A stretch of DNA of 64,000 nt from Streptomyces typhae (lineage in GTDB: Bacteria; Actinomycetota; Actinomycetes; Streptomycetales; Streptomycetaceae). Made by a program: the position numbers and the translations under genes. How positions within the stretch are numbered: position 1 is the stretch's first letter; each line of letters begins with the position of its first letter. Location: positions 372,001-436,000 of the forward strand of contig NZ_WPNZ01000004.1 of assembly GCF_009755605.1 (NCBI RefSeq). Direction: 5' to 3'. Shown piece after piece: positions 18,853 through 28,998 of the stretch. The notes under the pieces were generated by a model. It was not told the DNA's origin. It did not search any database and saw only the letters and a program-made list of their open reading frames with translations.

Positions 18853-19854
18853 ATGCCGATGCCGTTAGCCCGCCCGGTGTATCACCCGGCCGGTCACGAC
18901 GCTCCTTTGCGCGCCGTGCTCCAGGACCTGAAGGCAGGCCGCTGGGTGTCGACGAGAAACCTCCTGACCGAGACCCCCGACTGGGGACTGTGGACGCAGC
19001 GCACACAGATCCTGGCCGCGGCCGTCGCCGGTTCCGACGTGGTGCGCGCCTGGCTCTCCGAGGAGCCGCGCAGCGTGGCCGCGACGGTCCTGCATACGCG
19101 TGTCACCGTGGAGCGCGCCCTGCGTGCGCACCGCGCGGGGCACCGCCACACGAACGAGCTGTGGCGGGAGGCCAACGACGCCTGCCGGCACGCCTCGCAG
19201 ACCACGCCCGAGGACCCGGTGCCGTGGATCTGTCTGCTCGCCCTCGCCGGCCTCGACGAGGGCCAGCGCTGGGACGAGCACCGTCTCGCCGCGCCCGAGC
19301 CGATGCTTTTCCCCGGTCCGTGGGGCATCCTCGCCGAGGTCGACAAGCGCGACCCCGGGAACCGCGAGGCGTACCACCGCATGCTCCAGTTCGCCTACAA
19401 CCGCAGGCCGGGCGCGCCGCTGACCGAGGCGGTCAACTTCGTGCACTGGGCGTCCGCAGCGGCGCCCGCGGGCTCGGCGCTGCACCTGCTGCCGCTGTAC
19501 GCGCGGGTGGAGCGCTACCGGCGCGAGGGCGGCAACGAGCGCGCCCTGGACCTGCACTGGGTCGGTGAGGACGCGACACGCAGCGCGCTCAGGGCGCTCC
19601 AGCTGTGGTTCGACCACGCGCAGCCGGAGTCGACCTCGCTGCTCGACCTCAACTATCTGGCGCACGCGCTGTGGGGCGCCCACCAGTTCCACGACGCGGT
19701 CCGGGTGTTCGAGGCCCTCGACCCCTTCTTCACGATCGTGCCGTGGACGTACCGCACGCAGGCGCCCAACGACGCGGAGGCGGCCACCGAGGCCTTCGTC
19801 CAGGCCCGTGCGCGCTGCTACCACGCGGCCCGCGGCCCGGGGCCGCACGGCTGA
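18853..19854 (+). CDS. Conserved hypothetical protein, helical
   Basis: I do not recognise a catalytic family in this 333-residue protein. It is predicted soluble, without signal peptide or membrane segment, and mostly helical. Helix-turn-helix-like pairs with aromatic residues at regular spacing (VPWICLLALAGLDEGQRWDEH, LDLNYLAHALWGAHQFHDAVRVFEAL) suggest a TPR-like or DUF4034-like repeat fold. The start is ATG 18853; a second Met follows two codons later. The APC permease gene follows 91 nt downstream on the same strand across a C-rich spacer, so they may share a transcript. The composition is typical of the genome, so it is a real gene. Confidence 0.7.
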   Translation: MPMPLARPVYHPAGHDAPLRAVLQDLKAGRWVSTRNLLTETPDWGLWTQRTQILAAAVAGSDVVRAWLSEEPRSVAATVLHTRVTVERALRAHRAGHRHTNELWREANDACRHASQTTPEDPVPWICLLALAGLDEGQRWDEHRLAAPEPMLFPGPWGILAEVDKRDPGNREAYHRMLQFAYNRRPGAPLTEAVNFVHWASAAAPAGSALHLLPLYARVERYRREGGNERALDLHWVGEDATRSALRALQLWFDHAQPESTSLLDLNYLAHALWGAHQFHDAVRVFEALDPFFTIVPWTYRTQAPNDAEAATEAFVQARARCYHAARGPGPHG

Positions 19855-19945
19855 CCCTCGCTCCCCCCACTCCCCCACTCCCCCCAGCTCCCCCCCCTTG
19901 ATCCCCGCACCCCCGCACCCCCGCTCTTCCCCCGGAGGTTCACCC

Positions 19946-21472
19946 GTGTCCCGCACCACCGTGTCGAGCTCCGTCCCGGCGTCCGCGCTGCCGGACGAGG
20001 AACAACGGCTCAGAGAGCTCGGCTACCAGCCCGTACTCGCCCGCCGCATGGGCGGTTTCGGCAACTTCGCCATCAGTTTCTCCGTCATATCCATCCTCTC
20101 GGGCTGCATGACGCTGTACGGCTTCGGCCTCGGCACCGGCGGGCCCGCGGTGATGATGTGGGGCTGGGCGGGCGTCGGTCTCATGGTCCTGTTCGTGGGG
20201 CTCGCGCTGGCCGAGGTCACCAGCGCCTACCCCACGTCGGGTGCGCTGTACTACATGGCGGACCGGCTCGGCGGGCGCCGCTGGGGCTGGTACACGGGGT
20301 GGCTGAACCTGCTCGGCCTGCTCGGCGCGATCGCGGGCATCGACTACGGCGCGGCCCTGTTCAGCGGCGCGCTGCTCAGCATGCACACCGACTTCCACCC
20401 GACAGCCGGGTCCACGTTCGTCATCTTCCTATGCATCCTGCTCCTGCACGCGCTGCTCAACCTCTTCAACGTGCGGCTGGTCAGCCTCTTCAACTCGATC
20501 TCCGTGTGGTGGCACCTGACCGGTGTCGCGGTGATCGTCGGTGTCCTCGCGATCTTCCCCGACAGCCACAAGTCGCCGTCGTTCGTCTTCGGCGAGTTCG
20601 TCAACGACACCGGCTGGTCGAACCCGCTGTACGTCACCATGATCGGCCTGCTGCTCGCCCAGTACACGTTCTCCGGGTACGACGCCTCCGCGCACCTGTC
20701 GGAGGAGACCTCCAACGCCTCGGTGACCGCGGCCCGCGGCATCGTCCGGGCCATCTGGGTCTCCTGGGTCGCCGGTTTCGTCCTGCTCGCCGGTCTCACC
20801 TTCGCGATCCAGGACTACGTGGGCACCCAGGAGAGCGCGACCGGGGTGCCGCCTGCGCAGATCTTCATCGACGGTCTGGGCACGTCGGGCGCCACCGCCC
20901 TGATGCTCATCGTGATCGTGGCGCAGTTGTTCTGCGGCAACGCCGAGACGGCCGCGGCCAGCCGCATGGTGTTCGCGTTCAGCCGTGACAACGCGCTGCC
21001 GGGTTCGAAGATCTGGCGCAAGGTCAGCACCCGCTCGCAGGCGCCGGTGCCCGCCGTGTGGCTGTCGGTGGGCCTCGCCGCGGTCATCGCGCTGCCCTCG
21101 CTGTACTCCGCGACGGCGTACGGCGCGGTGACGGCCATCAACGTCATCGGCATCACGCCCGCGTACGCGATCCCGGTGTTCCTGCGCCTGCGGGCGGGCG
21201 ACCGCTTCCAGCCCGGCCCCTGGAACCTCGGCCGGTGGAGCAAGCCGATCGGCTGGATCGCGGTCTGCTGGGTGGCCTTCGTGACCGTCCTGTTCTGCCT
21301 GCCGCAGGCCTCTCCGGTGACGGCCGACTCGATGAACTACGCGTCGATCGCCCTCGCCGTGGTCCTGATCCTCGCCACCGTGTGGTGGTTCGTGGCCCGC
21401 CGCTCCTACAGCACGCCGTCCGCGTACGGCACCGACAAGGAGCAGGCGGAGATCGCCGAAGGCATCATCTGA
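19946..21472 (+). CDS. APC superfamily amino acid permease
   Basis: This 508-residue membrane transporter of the amino acid/polyamine/organocation family has about 12 hydrophobic segments starting near residue 40. The first helix carries the family signature GNFAISFSVISILSGCMTLYGFG, the second AEVTSAYPTSGALYYMADRLGG, and the eighth-helix area NASVTAARGIVRAIWVSWVAG follows TYSFSGYDASAHLSEE-type substrate residues. This branch resembles bacterial GABA and amino acid permeases. GTG 19946 has GGAGG about 8 nt upstream; the frame stays open far upstream in another gene's shadow. A strong bidirectional terminator follows at 21532. The substrate is not determinable from sequence. Confidence 0.87.
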   Translation: MSRTTVSSSVPASALPDEEQRLRELGYQPVLARRMGGFGNFAISFSVISILSGCMTLYGFGLGTGGPAVMMWGWAGVGLMVLFVGLALAEVTSAYPTSGALYYMADRLGGRRWGWYTGWLNLLGLLGAIAGIDYGAALFSGALLSMHTDFHPTAGSTFVIFLCILLLHALLNLFNVRLVSLFNSISVWWHLTGVAVIVGVLAIFPDSHKSPSFVFGEFVNDTGWSNPLYVTMIGLLLAQYTFSGYDASAHLSEETSNASVTAARGIVRAIWVSWVAGFVLLAGLTFAIQDYVGTQESATGVPPAQIFIDGLGTSGATALMLIVIVAQLFCGNAETAAASRMVFAFSRDNALPGSKIWRKVSTRSQAPVPAVWLSVGLAAVIALPSLYSATAYGAVTAINVIGITPAYAIPVFLRLRAGDRFQPGPWNLGRWSKPIGWIAVCWVAFVTVLFCLPQASPVTADSMNYASIALAVVLILATVWWFVARRSYSTPSAYGTDKEQAEIAEGII

Positions 21473-21531
21473 CCGGGGTCCGGACGGTAGGCGCCGGACG
21501 CAGGGGCGCCGGACGGGTAAGCCGGACAGGA

Positions 21532-21563
21532 AAGGGGCGGTCCACCTCGGTGGACCGCCCCTT
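21532..21563. terminator. Perfect 15-bp bidirectional terminator hairpin
   Basis: The arms aaggggcggtccacc and ggtggaccgcccctt are exact reverse complements around a 2-nt (effectively 4-nt) loop. The hairpin begins and ends with A and T pairs, so it has a short T tail on both strands. It lies between the convergent permease (ends 21472) and peptidase (ends 21597) genes and should stop transcription from both sides. Confidence 0.92.
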
Positions 21564-21596
21564 CAGGCTGTCAGGAACGCTGTGGACTCAGCGCGT

Positions 21597-24500
21597 TCAG
21601 ATCGCCTCCCACAGGGCCGGGACGTTCGGGGGCTCCCAGCCCGGGTAGGCCGTGTGCCCCTGGACGCAGCGGTAGCGGGTGCCTTCGTACGTCACCACGT
21701 CGCCCGCGGCGTAGGTCTCGCCCAGCTTCCAGGTGGTCTCGCCACCGCCGTCACCGGGCACCGTGAGGGTGTAGGTGGTGGTGTGGCTGGTCTTGCCCGC
21801 ACCCGTGAAGGTCAGGGTGTAGGTGCCCTGGGCGGTGCCCGCGGCGACCTCGACGGTGGCGGTCGCGGACTCGCCCGAGGTCACCGTCTGCGGGCTCACG
21901 GACACGCTCACGCCGGTCGGGGCGCCCGAGGACGACAGGGCCACCTTCTGCGGCTCGCCGGAGGTGGTGGCGGTGGCGAGGGTGACCTTGGCGGACGAGC
22001 CCGGCTCGACGGTGCCCGACGACGGGTTGGCGGAGACGGAGAAGTCGTCCACCGGGGTGGGCGTGTCACCCACCGACGTCTTCCAGATCGTGTACGCGAC
22101 ACCGTCCGCGCTGCGGTCCAGGGCGGTGGCGTTGATGTTGCTGGTGGTGTCGCAGGCGGAGTGGTAGCAGGGGTCGTAGGCGCGGCCCGCGGTGCCGCCC
22201 CACTTCGCGGCCTCGGACGCGGACTTGGTGGCCGAGGCGCCGGTGGCGTAGCCGGAGGTGGGGATGCCGACCCGCTGGAAGGAGGCGTCGTCGGAGCGGC
22301 CCTGGCCCTCGACGTTCTCCTGCGGGGCGAGGTTCAGGGAGTTCCAGTACTCGCGCATCGGCGCCGACGCGGCGGAGTTCACGTTGTTGATGAAGTAGCC
22401 GGCGTTGGTCGAGCCGACCATGTCGAAGTTGTAGTACGCCTTGATCTTGGCGCGCTCGGTGGCGGAGAGCGAGGAGGCGTAGTAGTCGGAGCCGTTCAGG
22501 CCCTGCTCCTCGTCGGTCCACCAGGCGAAGCGGACCCGGTTCTTCATGGTCGGGTTGTTCTGCGCCAGGGAGAGGGCCGCCTCCAGGATGGTGCCGGAGC
22601 CGGAGCCGTTGTCGTTGATGCCGGGCCCGGCGGACACGCCGTCGAGGTGCGCGCCGAACATGTAGACGTTGTTGGCGTCGCCCTGCGGCCACTCGGCGAT
22701 CAGGTTGTTGCCCGCGCCCGCGGTGCACCCGGAGGCGCAGGTCTGCTCGGTGACGGTGTAACCGGCGGCCTGGAGCTTGCCCTTGACGTAGGCGAGCGAG
22801 GCGCGGTAGCCGGCGCCGGTGGAGCGGCGGTTGCCGCCGTTCTGCGTGGCGATGGTGTTGAACTGGGTCAGGTGCTCCCGCACCTTGGCCACGTCGATGT
22901 CCGGCGGCTGCGTCGGGTTGCCGCCGCCTCCGACCGTCAGGTTGTACTGCGCGGTGTGCGTCTTGGTGCCCGCGGTGCCCGTGACGGTGATCGGGTAGGT
23001 GCCGGCCTTCGCGGACTGCGCGGCGGTGACCTTCATGGTGGCGTCGGAGCCGGAGGTGACGGTCCCGGGGGTGAAGGAGACGTCGACGCCCGTGGGGGCG
23101 CCGGTGGCGGTCAGCGTGACCTGCTGGGCGCTGCCGGTGACGGTCGCGGTGGTGACCGTGGCACTGACCGTGGAGCCCGGGTCGACCTTGCCCGCGGTCG
23201 GGTTGAGGCCGAGGGAAAAGTCGTTCTGCTGCCCGGCGCAGGTCGGGTCACCGCTCTGGGTCGGGATGCTGATGGCGTCCCACGCCGCCTGGGTGGCCTT
23301 GAACAGGTCGCAGCTCGCGTCGAGGTTCTTCGCCGCGGTCAGCGTCGCGGTGCGGTAGCGCTTGTACGTCATGCCGCTGGTCTTGAGCAGCATGGCGTTG
23401 TAGAAGATCTTGCCGGCGTTCTGGATGCCGACGCCGGTCACGGTCTTCTGGTTGCAGGTGGGGCTGGTGGGCTTGCCGCCACCGGGGTTGGAGCCCTCGG
23501 CGAGCAGATAGAACCAGTGGTTCATCGGCCCGGCCGCCTTGTGCTCCTCCGTCGTCGGGATCGACGAGTTGTAGCAGTTGGGGTCGTTGTTGACCCGGCT
23601 CGGGTCGTACATGTTGCGGATCGGGCCGCGGCCCTGGAGGTTGATCATCTCGCCGACGGTGAAGTCGGGGGTGTCGTACGGGGCCGACTGGTTGGCGTAC
23701 GCCTCGGTCAGCGCGCCCATGATGTCGCCGGTCGCCTCGCCGAGGCCGCGCTCGTTGTTCGCGCCGCCGGGGGTGTTGGAGTCCAGGCCGTGGCCGAACT
23801 CGTGGGCGACGACGTCCATGCCGGCGATCCACTCGTTGGCCGTGTTGCGGCCGATGGTGACCGTGGAGCCGTCCCAGTAGGCGTTCAGCTCGTTGAGGCC
23901 CACGCGCACCGGCCAGCTGCGGCCGTTGCCGTCGTGGCCGTTGCGGCCGAACCACTCCTTGAACATGTTCCACTGCTTCTGCGCCGCGAACATGACGTCG
24001 ACGCAGCCGGTTTCCTTGCTCTTGGGGTCGCCGGTGCCCCAGTCGTCCGTGGTCTTGGTGAACACGCCGCCGCTGTAGTCCGAACACTGGAGGCCGGGGC
24101 GGGTGGTGTCGCGCAGGACGTAGTTGTTGCCCGACTTGGAGGTGTCGATGGTCAGCGGGCTCGGGCCGTTCCACTTGCTGCGTCCGGTGCCCGCGCGGAC
24201 GTCGTCGTAGGTGTCGACGACCTTGCCGGTGCGGGCGTTCACGAAGACGTGCAGCCTGCTGGGGTCGCCCGCCTTGGACCTGCCGGTCAGCACGGTCTCC
24301 CAGGCGAGCGTCGGGGTGTCGTCCTTGACGCGGACGACCAGGCGTCTGGAGTCGACCTTCTTGACGGACGCGAGTCTCGCGCGGCTGGTCCTCTCCGCCT
24401 GCGCGGCCTTCACCTGCGCCTTGGTGGTGACCGAGATCCGGGCGTCGGTGGCCGCCTGGACGGAGCGCACCTTGCCCTTCCCGTCGGCGAGGACGACGGC

Positions 24501-24791
24501 GTCACCGCCCACCACCGGCAGGCCCCGGTAGGTGCGTTCGTAGGCGACGGAGTACAGGCCCTTGCCGAAGGGCGTGACCTGCTGCCGGTCGTACTGTTCC
24601 TCGGGCCCCTTGGCGAGCGTGTCGAGGCCGCTCTGCGCCGCCTGGTCGGCGGCGGCGACGGCCTTCGCGAGGGGGTCCGGCTTGCCCTCCGGGGGTGAGG
24701 CGTGCGCCGTGGCCGAGGCGAAGGCCGGCGCCACCACCCCTCCGAGTACCAGGGCCAGGGTTATCCCGGCCGCCGTGGTCTTTCTGGGCAT
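21597..24791 (-). CDS. Secreted M4 thermolysin-like peptidase fused to M28 aminopeptidase
   Basis: This 1064-residue exported protein combines two zinc peptidases. A Sec signal (residues 1-31, [14 protein letters not shown]) and FTP/PepSY-like propeptide (about 35-200) precede an M4 domain with HEFGH at 330-334 and the third ligand Glu in GEATGD near 352. A first Ig-like domain (about 520-620) leads to an M28 domain (about 630-905) with its metal ligands in GAHLD, NDNGSG, DEEQGL, FDMVG and CYHSACD. A second Ig-like domain and a C-terminal carbohydrate-binding module of the chitin-binding CBM5/12 type ([21 protein letters not shown] split over 1021-1064) end it. The start has AAGGAG 5 nt upstream. 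One chain would thus carry endo- and exopeptidase activity. Expression is likely nutrient-controlled. Confidence 0.92.
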   Translation of the reverse strand: MPRKTTAAGITLALVLGGVVAPAFASATAHASPPEGKPDPLAKAVAAADQAAQSGLDTLAKGPEEQYDRQQVTPFGKGLYSVAYERTYRGLPVVGGDAVVLADGKGKVRSVQAATDARISVTTKAQVKAAQAERTSRARLASVKKVDSRRLVVRVKDDTPTLAWETVLTGRSKAGDPSRLHVFVNARTGKVVDTYDDVRAGTGRSKWNGPSPLTIDTSKSGNNYVLRDTTRPGLQCSDYSGGVFTKTTDDWGTGDPKSKETGCVDVMFAAQKQWNMFKEWFGRNGHDGNGRSWPVRVGLNELNAYWDGSTVTIGRNTANEWIAGMDVVAHEFGHGLDSNTPGGANNERGLGEATGDIMGALTEAYANQSAPYDTPDFTVGEMINLQGRGPIRNMYDPSRVNNDPNCYNSSIPTTEEHKAAGPMNHWFYLLAEGSNPGGGKPTSPTCNQKTVTGVGIQNAGKIFYNAMLLKTSGMTYKRYRTATLTAAKNLDASCDLFKATQAAWDAISIPTQSGDPTCAGQQNDFSLGLNPTAGKVDPGSTVSATVTTATVTGSAQQVTLTATGAPTGVDVSFTPGTVTSGSDATMKVTAAQSAKAGTYPITVTGTAGTKTHTAQYNLTVGGGGNPTQPPDIDVAKVREHLTQFNTIATQNGGNRRSTGAGYRASLAYVKGKLQAAGYTVTEQTCASGCTAGAGNNLIAEWPQGDANNVYMFGAHLDGVSAGPGINDNGSGSGTILEAALSLAQNNPTMKNRVRFAWWTDEEQGLNGSDYYASSLSATERAKIKAYYNFDMVGSTNAGYFINNVNSAASAPMREYWNSLNLAPQENVEGQGRSDDASFQRVGIPTSGYATGASATKSASEAAKWGGTAGRAYDPCYHSACDTTSNINATALDRSADGVAYTIWKTSVGDTPTPVDDFSVSANPSSGTVEPGSSAKVTLATATTSGEPQKVALSSSGAPTGVSVSVSPQTVTSGESATATVEVAAGTAQGTYTLTFTGAGKTSHTTTYTLTVPGDGGGETTWKLGETYAAGDVVTYEGTRYRCVQGHTAYPGWEPPNVPALWEAI

Positions 24792-25014
24792 CGCGGCTCC
24801 TTGTGAGAGGTGTGGAAGCCCCGTTCAGCCGGCGAGATCCGGACGCGGCGAACCCCGGTGCCCGGTACCGCCCTCGCGCTCTAACTGACCGTGACATGAC
24901 ACAGATATGGCTGGCGGAACCCTCACACCCCGCCGGGTCGCGGTCAATGAATTCCGGCCGCCCGGCACGTCCTGGCAAGATCTGGCAAGTCCTGCACCGG
25001 CCAGGGGACGCGGC

Positions 25015-26427
25015 TCATCCCGCGCCGTCCCCGAGCCGCTCCCGGTGCTCCCGGACCTGAGGCAGGTCGCCCCAGCGCCCGGCGAGGCGGCTCCGCAGCC
25101 CGCGCAGCTCGGCGGTGATCATCAGTTCGCGGGAGCGCATGGCCTCGGCCAGAACGGGCTCCGCGAGGGCGACCGCCGCGACCGGGTCGCCGGCGCACGC
25201 CCAGCTGTCCGCGAGCCGCAGGGTCAGCAGCACGCGGGTGGTGCGCATCAGGGGCGGCAGGAGCGCGCACGACTGGGCGGTGGCCTCGATCGCGCGGCGG
25301 GCGGCGGTCCGGTCCCCGGTCGCCACCGCGAGGTCGCGCAGCGCCCCGCCGATCGCGGACTCCAGGCGCATCACGCCCTCGGCGCCGGTGAGCCAGGGCG
25401 CCTCGATGCGGTCCCGGTCGTCGAGGCGCGCGAACCTGCGCCGGGCCGTGGTGATGTGGCGCCTGCACTCGGCGGCGTCCTGGCCGAGCGCGTACGCCCG
25501 CGCCTGATAGAGGTCGCCGAGCATCGCCATCCAGCGCCGCTTGGTGTCGACCGCGCCGATGGCCTCCGCGTACACGAGCGTCGACGCGGCGTCGCCGTCG
25601 AGCCGGACGAGGGTGCACACATCGCTCAGGAGCGTCGCCCGCGCCGTCGCGTCCTGCGCGGCGTCCGCCCACCGCAGGCCCTGCCCGAACCAGGCCATGG
25701 CGACGCCGCTCTGCCCCCGCTCCATCCGCAGCCGTCCGGCGACCTGGGCGTACTGTGCGGCGAGCCGCAACTGCCCGTACGGCAGGCGGCCCGTCGCGTC
25801 GACCGCCTCGGCCCAGCGCACCACGCCGCGCAGGAGCCGCTCCACGGTGGCCGCGCAAGCGTCGGCGGGATGGGCGAACGCCTCCCGGATCAGGCAGGCG
25901 AGGACGGCGGTGAGGCCGTGCAGCAGATCGGACTCCGCGCCGATCGCCGCACCGGCGCCGCCGAAGGACCCGCTCGCGCCCTTGAGGAGGACCGCCGCCT
26001 CGCTCTGGTCGGGCACGGCGCACCCCACCGTGCCGTGCAGCGGGCATGCGAGCCCCTCGGCCGGAAGCCGAGCGGGCCACCAGGGGAAGACCGGGGGCGC
26101 CTCGTCCCCCGGGGTGTCCGCTCCGGGGATCGGGGAGAACAGCGTGGGGGCCGTGAGGTTCCTGCCGGGCGGGCGGGGGGCCTGGCGCGGTGTGGTGAGG
26201 ACGGCCGCGAGCCGGCCGCCGGTCTCCAGGACGCTGTCGAGCCGGCACACCAGGTCGAAGGGCGGCTCCCGCAGCCCCCCTTCGAGCCTGCTGATGAAGG
26301 TGTGGTGGTACCCCACCCTCCGGCCGAGCTGTAACTGGGTGAGCCCGGATCTTCGGCGGTGGAAACGCAACTGCCGCCCGAACTCGGCCCAGCCCGGCTC
26401 CACCGTCTCCGACACGCCGACGGACAT
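25015..26427 (-). CDS. XRE-type HTH regulator with helical repeat domain
   Basis: This 470-residue regulator opens with a Cro/C1-type HTH in residues 10-70 (FGRQLRFHRRRSGLTQLQL, FISRLEGGLREPPFDLV). It is followed by a Pro-rich linker and a long helical region with TPR-like repeats (LPYGQLRLAAQYAQVAGRL, AATLLSDVCTLVRL, RRHITTARRRFARLDDRDR). GTG/ATG choice is clear: ATG 26427 has GGGGAGGGG 4 nt upstream, and the frame from 26754 lacks resemblance. It is 223 bp from the double peptidase gene on the same strand and could influence it, but divergent or remote targets are equally possible. The FabG-like reductase lies upstream on the same strand. Confidence 0.85.
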   Translation of the reverse strand: MSVGVSETVEPGWAEFGRQLRFHRRRSGLTQLQLGRRVGYHHTFISRLEGGLREPPFDLVCRLDSVLETGGRLAAVLTTPRQAPRPPGRNLTAPTLFSPIPGADTPGDEAPPVFPWWPARLPAEGLACPLHGTVGCAVPDQSEAAVLLKGASGSFGGAGAAIGAESDLLHGLTAVLACLIREAFAHPADACAATVERLLRGVVRWAEAVDATGRLPYGQLRLAAQYAQVAGRLRMERGQSGVAMAWFGQGLRWADAAQDATARATLLSDVCTLVRLDGDAASTLVYAEAIGAVDTKRRWMAMLGDLYQARAYALGQDAAECRRHITTARRRFARLDDRDRIEAPWLTGAEGVMRLESAIGGALRDLAVATGDRTAARRAIEATAQSCALLPPLMRTTRVLLTLRLADSWACAGDPVAAVALAEPVLAEAMRSRELMITAELRGLRSRLAGRWGDLPQVREHRERLGDGAG

Positions 26428-26578
26428 GTCCCCTCCCCCATCAGGCCCGCACGCTGGGGAAAGTGTGGCACCCAGGGTTGGTACATACCAATACCCCCAA
26501 GGCCAAATCCCCTTAAGGGACGCGGTCGTTGAGGATCTTCGGGAAACCGCGGGATCCACCTGGTTGCGGTGCTGCGCC

Positions 26579-27307
26579 TCACATGCCGCCCGCGACGCGC
26601 AGGACCGCGCCCGTGGTGTACGAGGCGTCGTCCGACAGCAGCCACGCCACGGCGCCGGAGATCTCCTCCGGCCGGCCCGGGCGCCCCATGGGGATGGTGG
26701 GGGCGAGCTTCGCCGGGCGCTCGGGGTCCTGGTGGAACTCGGTCCGGATGACACCGGGCGCCACGCAGTTGACGCGGATGCCGAGCGGGGCGACCTCCTT
26801 GGCGAGGCCCACGGTCATGGTGTCCGTCGCGGCCTTCGTGGCGGCGTAGTGCACGTACTGGCCGGGGCTGCCGAGGGTCGCCGCGCCGGAGGAGATGTTC
26901 ACGATCGCACCGCCTCCGGTGCGGGTCATGTCCCGCACGGCGCGCCGGGCGCAGAGCAGATAGCCGAGGACGTTGACGTCGACGGCCCTGCGCATGCCCT
27001 CCGCGTCCGCCTCGGCGAGGGGGCCGTTCGGGCCGCTGACGCCCGCGTTGTTCACGAGGCCCGTGACGGTGCCGAGTCCGGCGGCGGCCGTCTCGAAGAG
27101 ACGGTCCACGTCGTGCTCGTCGGTGGTGTCGATGCGGACCGCGACGCAGCGGCGGCCCGCCGCGCGGACGGCCTCCGCCGTGCGCTCGGCCGCCTTCTCG
27201 TCCGAGCGGTAGCCGACGGCGACGTCGTGGCCGTCCCGCGCGAGGCGCAGGGCGATCGCGGCGCCGATGCCGCGGGTGCCGCCAGTGACGACGGTGACGT
27301 ACTGCAT
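26579..27307 (-). CDS. SDR family reductase (FabG-like)
   Basis: This 242-residue classical SDR resembles 3-oxoacyl-ACP reductases and would reduce a ketone with NADPH. It has the nucleotide motif TGGTRGIGAAI, a VNNAGVSG loop, a catalytic Ser in VNISSGAA and YAATKAA with Tyr-x3-Lys. RVNCVAPGVIRTEF and an ISGAVAWLLSDDASYTTG end segment are typical. ATG 27307 has TGGAGG 6 nt before it. It is 122 nt downstream of the radical SAM gene on the same strand and could be in its transcript. No fatty acid synthesis genes adjoin it, so a specialised or housekeeping substrate cannot be decided. Confidence 0.85.
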   Translation of the reverse strand: MQYVTVVTGGTRGIGAAIALRLARDGHDVAVGYRSDEKAAERTAEAVRAAGRRCVAVRIDTTDEHDVDRLFETAAAGLGTVTGLVNNAGVSGPNGPLAEADAEGMRRAVDVNVLGYLLCARRAVRDMTRTGGGAIVNISSGAATLGSPGQYVHYAATKAATDTMTVGLAKEVAPLGIRVNCVAPGVIRTEFHQDPERPAKLAPTIPMGRPGRPEEISGAVAWLLSDDASYTTGAVLRVAGGM

Positions 27308-27428
27308 GGGGCCTCCAGCCTGGTGGCGGGTTCGGGTGCGGGCGGGACCGTGTGCGGGTCGATCGGCCTTCGGCCTCGTCCTCCATCGCCGGACGGGCTC
27401 CATCCGTCCTCCGGGACGGGCTCGATCG

Positions 27429-28739
27429 CTACGCCGGCAGGCTGTCCATGAAGCTGCTCACCGAGAAGACCGCGTTGCCCGGTCCCGCGGGGCCGTAGCC
27501 GGGAGGCGACGACAGGCCGAACTCCTCCATCGTGGCGCGGTACTCCTGGAGCAGCCGCACGTGGTACTCCAGGGGCGCGCCCAGGGGGTTGGCCTTGCCG
27601 AGCGGCGTCGTGGGCTCCGGGCACCAGGTGGTGAAGCGCGGTGTGATGCCGTGCGCCATGAAGTACCTGAGTCCCTCGACGGTGGAGTCGATGGCCTCGT
27701 CGACCGTCTTGAACCCGAAGGGCTCGGCCATCTCCACGCCCGCGACGAAGTTCGGGATGACGTTGCGCGGACCGAACACCTCGGCGGAGTCCAGGATGCG
27801 CCGGTGCCACTCGTCGCGGCCCACGTAGCGCTCCTTGCCGGGGCAGTAGCGCTCGAACAGATACCGGTCCCACACCTCGTAGTTGGGGTGGTAGATGCGC
27901 ACGCCGTAGTCGTGGAAGCGCTGCACGTCCTCCTTGGGCAGCGCCTGCGCGACGACCTTGCCGATCCAGCGGCCGGGGAAGCGCTCCTCGATGGCCTTCG
28001 CGTACTGGCCGTAGAAGTCGGCCTCGTCCTTGCCGCCGATCGTCGAGGTGACGGCGCCGCCGGTGAGGGTGTACGCCGTGGAGGTCTTCGCGGTGTCGTA
28101 CTTGTCGATGATCTCCAGGGCCTCCAGGACCTCCTCCACGGGCTTGACGCCGGTGTAGGGGCGGCCCGCGGCCTTGTGCTGGCGCCAGTTGTGATTGATG
28201 TCGCAGTACTGGCACTCCTCCTTGGCGCCGAAGTACTGGCAGACCCGGAAGACCGTGAGGTAGATCAGGTAGCCCCACTGGATGGTCGGGGCGACCTCCA
28301 TCACGGACTTGCCGCCCGCGAGCGTGTGCCGGTAGTAGTCCGGCATCGGCGGCAGGCCCACGTCGGAGATGCGCTGCCCGTCCAGGTAGAGGCCGAGCAG
28401 ACCGTCCGCGTCGGCGGCCACCCGGTACGGCGATGACGGGTTCACCCGCACCGACACCACCGTGCGGCGCAGCTCGTAGGGGCCGCCGGTGAGCACGATC
28501 TCCTCCGGCGGGCGGCGCAGCGCGGCCTCGCCCAGCTCGGGCAGGGTGCCGTGGTCGAAGGAGAAGATGAAGTACGACTTCGGCTTGACGTCGCCGGTGG
28601 CCTCGTTGGCGCTGTCGGTGAGCGCCGACTCGTCGAAGGCGATCCCGCCGCGCAGCAGGTCCTCCTTGATCACGGCCTCGCGCGGCACCTGGGAGTGCCG
28701 CTGCATGAGTCCTTCGATCAGCTCCGTACGCCTGGGCAT
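27429..28739 (-). CDS. Radical SAM protein with atypical CX8CX2C motif
   Basis: This 436-residue protein carries Cys167, Cys176 and Cys179 in RVCQYFGAKEECQYCDINH. That is a CX8CX2C set, unlike the common CX3CX2C of radical SAM enzymes. The rest has the radical SAM barrel look: TLTGGAVTSTIGGKDEADFY, YGVRIYHPNYEVWD, ILDSAEVFGPRNVIPNFVAGVE and a final FTTWCPEPTTPLG. Such enzymes cleave SAM at a [4Fe-4S] cluster to make a 5'-deoxyadenosyl radical. The resemblance is to biotin-synthase-like proteins, yet substrate and reaction are unknown. ATG 28739 has GAGG 10 nt upstream. The FabG-like gene follows on the same strand. It could be a housekeeping enzyme rather than a peptide modifier. Confidence 0.8.
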   Translation of the reverse strand: MPRRTELIEGLMQRHSQVPREAVIKEDLLRGGIAFDESALTDSANEATGDVKPKSYFIFSFDHGTLPELGEAALRRPPEEIVLTGGPYELRRTVVSVRVNPSSPYRVAADADGLLGLYLDGQRISDVGLPPMPDYYRHTLAGGKSVMEVAPTIQWGYLIYLTVFRVCQYFGAKEECQYCDINHNWRQHKAAGRPYTGVKPVEEVLEALEIIDKYDTAKTSTAYTLTGGAVTSTIGGKDEADFYGQYAKAIEERFPGRWIGKVVAQALPKEDVQRFHDYGVRIYHPNYEVWDRYLFERYCPGKERYVGRDEWHRRILDSAEVFGPRNVIPNFVAGVEMAEPFGFKTVDEAIDSTVEGLRYFMAHGITPRFTTWCPEPTTPLGKANPLGAPLEYHVRLLQEYRATMEEFGLSSPPGYGPAGPGNAVFSVSSFMDSLPA

Positions 28740-28998
28740 GGGGCGGGCACCTCGGATCCTCTTGAGCTCTGACGTTTTTGTAGCTACTTGTTGCACTACG
28801 TCCGGTTTTGCGCTGACGCTCGGGATCGCCGTGCGCAAGGTCCACGCTAATACCGCTCGTCGCAGCGCCGAATCCGCCTCCGGTCCCGGAGCGCCCGGCC
28901 CCGGGAACCAGGCCGCCCCGGCCGTGCGTTCTCCCAGTCACCGCACGGGGTCACGGGGCCGCGGCGGGCCGGTCCCGGACGACGCGCAGGGGGCGCTG
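28740..28998. promoter_or_regulatory. Divergent promoter region
   Basis: These 259 bases separate the leftward radical SAM gene from the rightward TerD-CAP gene. The left part is less GC-rich (gacgtttttgtagctacttg), which is where a promoter for the radical SAM gene would lie. No distinct operator could be assigned. Confidence 0.45.
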
